From Aurifilum marmelostoma (taxonomy: Eukaryota > Ascomycota > Sordariomycetes > Diaporthales > Cryphonectriaceae): a stretch of DNA of 64,000 bases. Each line of letters begins with the position of its first letter. Within the stretch, counting starts at the first letter, position 1. The position numbers were made by a program, and so were the translations under genes. Of this stretch, positions 57,612-64,000 are shown one piece after another. Location: assembly GCA_027559495.1 (NCBI GenBank), contig JAMXSV010000004.1, positions 671,001-735,000 on the forward strand. Reading direction: 5' to 3'. Under the pieces are notes generated by a model, which was not told the origin of the DNA, made no database searches, and saw only the letters and a program-made list of their open reading frames with translations.

Positions 57612-60600
57612 TCACGAGCTTGGATCAGAGGCAAGTGGATGAACCACTTGCTCACTCGGGGCGGAGTCCTGATGGGGTTCGTCTTCTCCTGTGTTGTCCA
57701 TCCAGGCTGAATATTCATCATCCTCATCGTTCTTCTCGCCTTGGGATGGCGAGGTACCGAAAACATCAGTGTTGTCCCTGGATGGCAGTGCAGGCGGGGT
57801 CTCGTCGTTGTCGTTTCCAAAGGCGGCCGCTTCTGCTTGGTACTGCTGTGAGTCCGGTTCGTCTTTGGCATCCTCCACAAATGCATGCCTGTAGGGCCCC
57901 TCTTCCTCCTCGCCCGCTGGGATCGGGGTGGTTGGCTCGGATTCGGCATCGGGCGCTGCGACCACAAGCATGTCCTGTCCCTGCCCAGTCTGTACATCCT
58001 CATCCGTCTGTCGCCGCCGTCTAGGTAGCGGAGGAGGCGGTACAGCCCGTCGCTTGAGCTCTTTGGATTCCTGCGGATCTTTGGTGCTCGATGGCTTGTC
58101 GGGCAGAGCCGGAGGAGGGATAGGCTTCCTCTTGGGCACTGGGATCGCTGTGGCCTTTTTCTTTTCCGGCATGGGGAGAGGCATGCCTGGAGGAGGCAGT
58201 GGTCTGCCACCGCCCATTGGCTTGCTCAGGTCGATCTCAGCTGGCTCGCCTTCCTGTCCCTGGCCATTCTTCCCACCTTCATTGCGATGAAGAGCATTCC
58301 AGCCCCATCGTTTGGCCGCTCCTGCTGCATTGGTCACGGCCGCTAATGAGATCTTCTTGTTGGGCCCGTCCGTACTGCCACTGCCCGTTGATGCCAGAGA
58401 CATGGTCTCAGGCGTACCACCCTCCTTCTTCGTGAATAGGGCTCGACCAAAAGAGCCGCCGCCTTGCGACTTGGTGGATCCGTTGATGGAGGGAGTGGGA
58501 GAGGGCTTCGTAATCATCGACTCGCCTTTCAGACTGCCCGTCGACGACGTCGTACCTCGACGAGGGAGCTTGGGCAACTCGTCATTGCTAGCTTCCTTGT
58601 CCGTATTTTCTATCGACGAGTGGGTAGACTGGAGGGACACGGTCGAATAAGCTCTCTCCGGCTTCGCGAGGGGCGAGCTTGGGCCTGTCGACGGTGCCGT
58701 CTTGGCCCTGGCAGAGAGCTTGGCTATGGCGGCAGCTGCTGGACTCTCGCCTGGTGGCGACGAGGGCTTGAAGACATCAGCGTTCACAGGCTCTGTTCCA
58801 GTGATGGGAGCTGACTCGATGATCAGAGGCGCCGAGCGCTCAGAGGGCTGCCTCGATGGCGAGTCTCTAGTTTCAATGCTCGTAGATACGGCTGCTTCTG
58901 CTTTGTTATCCTTGTTGAAAGCATGCGAATCGACAGTCGGAGATGATGGATTCGTCGGCGGGGTCTGTTTGCCCCTGCCACCGAGCTTCAGACCAAAGAG
59001 ACTGGTCGATGGCGTGGGTTCAACGGTCGGCGGCATACTCTGGCTCTTCTCCATCGGCGGCAACTCGGAATTGGCAGGTGCACCGGCCTCCACAGCCTCC
59101 ATATCATCAAGCTCTCCCAAATCCGCTGTCGTATGTGTCGATTTCATTGAAGGATCAACGGCATCATCCCCAGCGAAGATGCCACCGCGCCACTTCTTGT
59201 GTTCTGTCTTGAAGAAGGGTGTATCGTCCCAGAAGGGCAAAACGAGGGTCTCGGCGACGACTTCTTTGATTCGCGCCTCGATCTGGCGCAGGATCACAGT
59301 GTAAGTGATCTGTCTGGAGCTGACGATGGGCTCAATGGTCATTTCCATCTTGGGCATCTGCGAGAACGAGGTCCATATCCGGTTGCTCGGGGGCGCCTTG
59401 ATCTTGAAAAGGATGTGGCCCTCGAGCTTGCGCAGCGCGACCGACAGTATCAAATTAACCTCGCGGGCCTTGAGGCGGCCTCCCAGGTCGATTCTTGCTA
59501 CCGCTGCCACTTCGATCCGGAAATTGCCCGTATAGCGCACATCGGCCTCCATGCTGCACTCGCCCTCGACCGTCAGATCCCTATGTCGAAGACTGGTGAA
59601 GTACGGCGCTGAATCTCCAGTATCAATATTGCGAATCTCGATATGCGGCAGGAAGGCAGGGCGCTTGACGCGCGACATCTTCTTGTTGAGCTTCTCACGG
59701 ATGAAGGCCTCCATGTCGGCCGTCCTGTACAGCCCAAGGAATATCCTGCCGATCATGGCGTTCAGCCATCTGCTCTGTATGTGGTCTTCAGACGAGTGGA
59801 GCCTCTGCACGAGTCTGATGATGTGCTTGACATCGAAAGACTGCGGCGCCGGCGCTCGTGATTCTGTCGCATATGACTGCTCTTGGTTGCGCAGCAGGGC
59901 AAAGTAGAAATCCTCCTTCGCAGAGCAGTTCTCCGAGAAGAGATAGAACGGCTTGGACAGCTGGCTATCTGGTGCAAGTTCCGGGCCCGCCGGCCGCCGC
60001 GAGAGGCAGATGGCATTCCTCTTGATGAACAGCTCCCCCTCTGGTGTGACATCGCCGCCCGAGTAGATGCTGACATCGTGGTGGGCGAGGGATATGACAT
60101 GTCGTACTTCGAGTTGCTCGTCGTCGTCGAATAGCATCAGATGGCCATGCCTACGGACGAGAAGAATGTCAGTCAAGGACGAACGGTTCACGCCCACTGA
60201 CGGTGGAGCAGCTTACCTCAACACCACGAAGAACACATTTCCTGCCTTCTTGGGCCGCTGACTGACGCTCTTGCCGTTGTCTAGAGGCCCAGGCTGCTGT
60301 TTCCTGTCAAAGATACTCCGGTACATAGCCTGATAGACGCTCTGGCTCGGAGCCGCGACGGTTGTGCTGCCGACAGGAGTGGACCGCTCGATTGGCTTGG
60401 CATTGATGCCCATAGGCGTGTATTCACGACACACAGCGAAATATCCGGCCGCAGTCTCAGTGTCGGAGCGGCTCACCCGTTTCGTATGACCCTTTTTGGA
60501 CTCGCCCTGGGCGGCCTTGAGCGGTGCGAGGTCGTCACCGGGCTGGACGAGGCTGCCATCGCCGTTGTTGTTCTTGTCTTTGGAGGGGGGGATCGGCATC

Positions 60601-60714
60601 TTCCCGGTTTGGAAACGTCAGGTGGGCGTGGGCCAGTACGACGACGATTATGAGGGGCAGGAAGGTGACACCACCGAGGAGGTAGGCCAAGAGGAAGCCC
60701 GTCCAGCTCCCCAT
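57612..60714 (-). CDS. nvj2: NVJ2/TEX2-like SMP-domain lipid-transfer protein, with a +1 frame break
   Basis: Exons, minus strand: 60714..60217 and 60150..57612, intron of 66 bp (GTAAGC...TAG); about 1011 residues if one break is allowed. Near the N-terminus the frame breaks at seven G (plus strand 60585..60591); six would join the transmembrane leader (MGSWTGFLLAYLLGGVTFLP) to the following SKDKNNNGDGSLVQPGDD. Automatic models would start at the inner ATG 60599 and lose the anchor. After the N-terminal helix comes a PH-like region (about residues 90-240, with VFFVVLRHGHLMLFDDDEQ), then an SMP domain (about 265-475: VKHIIRLVQRLHSSEDHIQSR, WLNAMIGRIFLGLYRTADME). A long Ser/Pro-rich disordered tail follows. 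SMP proteins of this type sit at ER contact sites and move lipids (Nvj2: ceramide at ER-vacuole and ER-Golgi contacts). Confidence 0.88.
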
Positions 60715-62577
60715 CTCTGCGACTTGTCAGACGAGACGGGGAGGCTTTCGAGCGCGGGTGAATGCGGCGGTCGAGGCTGCGACGCTCTTCCTCGCTTGAA
60801 CACGCAGTGCCGGCCAGGCCAGAGGCGGAGGAGCGGGTCCAGGGCGGCAGGTCCAAAACAATCATGGCATCGCCTCTAGACGGGTGAGGGCAGTGATGGA
60901 CAAAGAAGAGCAAGGTCGGCCTTGTGTAAGCGAGAGCGAGACGCGAATATACTTCCGGTCCAAGATAATTTTACGGCTGATTAATCTGGCGACCTGAAAA
61001 GAGCGGAGATGATGGTGTTTTTGCTGCTGTGTCTTCGGCACATGTCAGCCTCGTAGCTGCAGCCACTGACCGGGTCGAGTTCAGATGTCGAGTACGTGCA
61101 GCTGCTGCAGCTGCTGCAGGGCATCGAGGACAATGCTATTATGGTACGTTGCGGCGTCGCATGGCCGACACGAGAGTGACGCAACCAGGCGGCGTGTCAG
61201 GGCAGGCTGGGTGGGAACCCGCTGGGGAGAACCCGCGAATGGGAGGGCAGACCCCCTGCCCGGTGCCTGTCGCGGTCTGTGACAACCCCTAACACAGTGT
61301 CTGCTCCCGGCTGTGCGGCGTGCCTCCTACAGAGCAATGTATTAGTTGATGCTGTAGATTCCCTGATATGCTCTCCACTCTTCACACAAGACCTCTCAAT
61401 TACAGACCCAACTCAATTCCGAATCTGCCGAGATTCGAGGGGCGCCACCAGACCTATGAACCCATTAACTGCTCACCATATTTATGAATCTTCTCCTACC
61501 AAGTCAGAGCTCTCCCATGTCATTTCTCGCTTAGTCCCGCCCACCAATACTTGACCGCGAGGCGAGAAGTCCAATCAATGTATTGACACATAGCGCCAAG
61601 TAGACGAACGTGGTCTGCACCGCGAAGAGATGAGAGAGAAATTAGTGTCACAAGAATAGATATGCGCCTGCTCTATCGAAAAGAGACATAAACGGGCTCA
61701 TTTGCCTTGATCCGGACAGAGGACCAGCCTGGTGGCAAACGAACGGTGCAACCACTTTCAGACCTACACCAGCTTACACTTCGCTGGTTGTGAGACTGTC
61801 TATAGTGACAGTGAGTGCGGCCGTGACTCTAAGAGCGATGCTTGCCTCTGCGTGAGTGTCTTACTGTCCACAAGGGCTGCCGAAGAGAGCATTGGGAAAA
61901 TTTGTCGTAGAAATGGAGTTGAATCAGCAGCAGCAACTTGTATGCACCTTGGGATGCACACTAGAATAGTCCACGACGAGTAGTCAAAGATGGGCAAGGA
62001 CAGGAAGACTGGGTACAGACAGCCAGACAGCAAGGTCAGTAAGTGATGATTGATGCGCGGGAGAGTGCGCAAGGGGTAGCACCCATTGTAAGGACCAGAT
62101 CCTCATTCTTTCCCCCGTTCTAGCCCATGGTACGTTTATGTCTCCTGTCACTTATAAACCATTCCCAATCCAGTGCGAATTGAGATTCCATTTCGTAATC
62201 TGGTAGAAAGCGTTTCGATTGTCACCCCGAGGATTGAGCACTGTCTCCTGCTCCCCCAGGTTTCCACCTCGCCTTGCTGAGCACGTCCACATCCACGTCC
62301 ACGGCCCCCCAGCTGAGCATCCCCACACCTGGTCACCTATCACCACGTATGGACGGGAAGAGTGTTGGGTATGCCATTGGTTCATTTTATTTTTTTCCCT
62401 TTAAAAGCATTGCCGCATGCCATTCCGGACCATGCTAGAAAATCTTTCCGTTTTGCCGTACGTGAACCCCATGCAAAGACCAAAGCAAGCCAATTCGTGA
62501 ACACAACCGACCACCAGAAAAACCCGTCCGTAGAAGAAATCATCCTTCCTCTCACACACCACTCCAAACTTGTCCGT
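60715..62577. other. 1.9-kb spacer between NVJ2-like and eL21 genes
   Basis: Holds the promoter of the NVJ2-like gene and the 3' flank of eL21. Overlapping CAGCTG/CTGCAG palindromes occur near 61097..61118. No supportable gene was found. Confidence 0.45.
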
Positions 62578-63357
62578 CTAGATGGTGGTCTCGTAGGCGA
62601 CGGGCGCCAGGGTCTCGGGGCGGTTCTCCTTGAACGAGATCTGTCGTGCGTCGCGGGGGAGGGCGGCCTGTCTCTTCACCTGGACAGTCGTGCCATCGGC
62701 CTTGGCCTTGGCCTTGAGCGCGGCGTTCTCCTTGACTCTGCGCAGGAAACCCTCTCGGGACCGCGAGGGCTGGATGTGCTCGACGCGGAGGTTGATGCGC
62801 TTCTCGATGTATCGGTGCTTCACCTTCTTGTAGATGATGACGCCGACGGCAGACTTGGTAACGTTGTAGACAACACCGGTCTTGCCGTGGTAGACCTTGT
62901 GGGGCATACTGTATTGCGCGGATACACACTCTTGTCAGAACTTCTTGTGACCTCTCGCCGCGAACAACGGGTGTATTGGGGTGCTCGATCGTGCGTTCTC
63001 GTCTCGTCGGTTCGGCTCTCAACTTACCCCTTCTGGACAGCGCCGTTCGCCTTGATGTCGACGATATCGCCAACCCTATAAACACGCAGGTCAGATCACA
63101 TGCCCATGGTCATTGTTCCACAGAATTTTGCTCTCGAATTCGACATACCGGTATTGACGGAGGTAGGTGGACAGGGCGATCATGCCCTTCTTGCGGAAAT
63201 CCCGCGAGAAGGCATACTGTTCCGCACAAAATCGTCAGCACTTCACAACAACCTCGAAAGCATCTCCGCCTTCCTCGTCGAACCCCCGAGGAGTCGCCGT
63301 TTTGATTTGTGTAGTACGTACGCGAGTGCCCGCACGAAGACCAGCGGCGTGACCCAT
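62578..63357 (-). CDS. rpl21: 60S ribosomal protein eL21
   Basis: Four exons on the minus strand: 63357..63322, 63216..63149, 63075..63028 and 62908..62578, giving exactly 160 residues, the normal eL21 length. Introns are GT-AG (GTACGT, GTATGT, GTAAGT donors). Key segments: MGHAAGLRAGTRYAFSRDF at the start, GMIALSTYLRQYRVGDIVDI, MPHKVYHGKTGVVYNVT, IINKKV-like KVKHRYIEKRINLRVEHI, and the end APVAYETTI. It is a basic protein of the large subunit near the central protuberance. The clustering of introns in the 5' half is typical of fungal ribosomal protein genes. It is transcribed away from uS4/RPS9. Confidence 0.97.
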
Positions 63358-63673
63358 CTTGATTGATTTGGTGGGCTGTTGGTGTGAGGAGTTGTGGTCG
63401 TTGTCGAAATCGTTGGTCGGCTTCGAGATCGTAAAGGCTAAGATAGAAGCAATGGCGTGGTGGACTTTTTCGGTGGTGGTCCCCCATTCCGCGCTAAAGA
63501 CGCTCGGGCCACCCAATCCCACCAACGAAAGTCAGAGTGCGCCCTGATCACGTGCTCTACCCTTGTCTGTGCCTTATCCACCCAGAGTACATCGCGAACT
63601 TTTCCCCAAGTCCCTTCCTCTGTAGCAACTTCACCTGACAAAGTTCGCCAACCTCAACCACCAACCACCAACA
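63358..63673. promoter_or_regulatory. Bidirectional promoter of eL21 and uS4/RPS9
   Basis: 316 bp separate the two divergent start codons. A palindromic CACGTG (63549..63554, in the context TGATCACGTGCTC) sits toward the RPS9 side; such sites bind Cbf1-like bHLH factors, which control ribosomal protein genes in some ascomycetes. A pyrimidine-rich tract precedes the RPS9 ATG. Co-regulation is inferred from the arrangement. Confidence 0.65.
63549..63554. promoter_or_regulatory. CACGTG (E-box) site
   Basis: Perfect palindrome in the shared ribosomal-protein promoter, 120 bp upstream of the RPS9 start codon. Confidence 0.5.
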
Positions 63674-64000
63674 ATGGCGCCGCTTTCCTACTCGAAGACG
63701 GCCAAGGTGCCGCGAAGGTATGTTGTCCTCCTCGTCCTCTTAATCAATCTGCTCAGTCTCTTGCACGCGACAATTGCTAACTTTGACATCTTCGCAGACC
63801 CTTCGAAGCCGCTCGTCTGTCAGTATAGAACCGGCCACTGAGCAGCAGCTTGTCTCTGCTTACGTCGTTCGTGCACGCCCACTGACATTGATCATCACAA
63901 TAGGGACTCTGAGCTGAAGCTCGTCGGCGAGTATGGTCTGCGCAACAAGCGTGAGGTCTGGCGTGTCCAGCTTACTCTGTCCAAGATTCGTCGTGCTGCC
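63674..64000 (+). CDS. rps9: 40S ribosomal protein uS4 (RPS9), 3' partial
   Basis: Exons 63674..63717, 63798..63818 (a 21-nt microexon) and 63904.., continuing past the window edge. The spliced start reads MAPLSYSKTAKVPRRPFEAA, then RLDSELKLVGEYGLRNKREV, then WRVQLTLSKIRRAA, the invariant N-terminus of eukaryotic uS4. It is a primary binder of 18S rRNA and shapes the mRNA entry site and decoding accuracy. Intron donors are GTATGT and GTCAGT. Confidence 0.97.

Noticed and set aside
60473..60913. Minus-strand open frame covering the NVJ2-like 5' end
   Set aside because: Wrong frame relative to the transmembrane leader and the downstream domain; explained by overlap with the frame-broken exon 1.

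Overview
The window is nuclear DNA of a filamentous ascomycete (Pezizomycotina, probably a sordariomycete; the exact genus cannot be read from sequence alone). The signs are short GT-AG introns with CTAAC-like branch sites, strongly GC-biased codons, a fungus-specific FunK1-type kinase, orthologues of standard fungal housekeeping genes, and an AT-rich island that looks like a mutated transposon relic beside a tRNA gene.

Layout. Left block (1-21 kb), gene dense: a 5'-truncated Rim2-type mitochondrial pyrimidine nucleotide carrier (+), an AT-rich relic and tRNA-Gly(GCC) (-), sorting nexin SNX3 (-), splicing factor SF3A1/Prp21 (-), saccharopine dehydrogenase LYS9 (+, 13 exons), protein O-mannosyltransferase of the PMT1 class (+), LSM7 (-), and an unidentified 638-residue protein with a Cys/His-rich N-terminus (-). 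Middle block (21-57.6 kb), gene poor and full of microsatellites and homopolymers: an acidic protein of unknown function (+), a FunK1-like kinase whose HRD motif reads HRN (-), a small basic orphan protein (+) and a SAT4/HAL4-type kinase (+). Right block (57.6-64 kb): an NVJ2/TEX2-like SMP-domain lipid-transfer protein (-), ribosomal protein eL21 (-), and a divergent, 3'-truncated ribosomal protein uS4/RPS9 (+) that shares a 316-bp promoter with eL21.

The genes do not form a pathway cluster. Most are dispersed housekeeping functions (splicing, RNA decay, lysine synthesis, O-mannosylation, endosomal sorting, translation). No biosynthetic cluster, CRISPR array or phage-like system is present.

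The most consequential observation concerns reading frames. Four otherwise well-conserved genes (SNX3, FunK1, SAT4, NVJ2) carry five single-base frame breaks, each repairable by removing one base from a run of six or seven C. A sixth break in SAT4 lies outside a long run. A systematic homopolymer over-call in the underlying assembly is the simplest explanation, and automatic annotation will mis-model these genes. The other leads are the HRN kinase, the Cys-rich orphan family with a GC-AG intron, a candidate 28-base intron, and a perfect 14-bp hairpin in a spacer.
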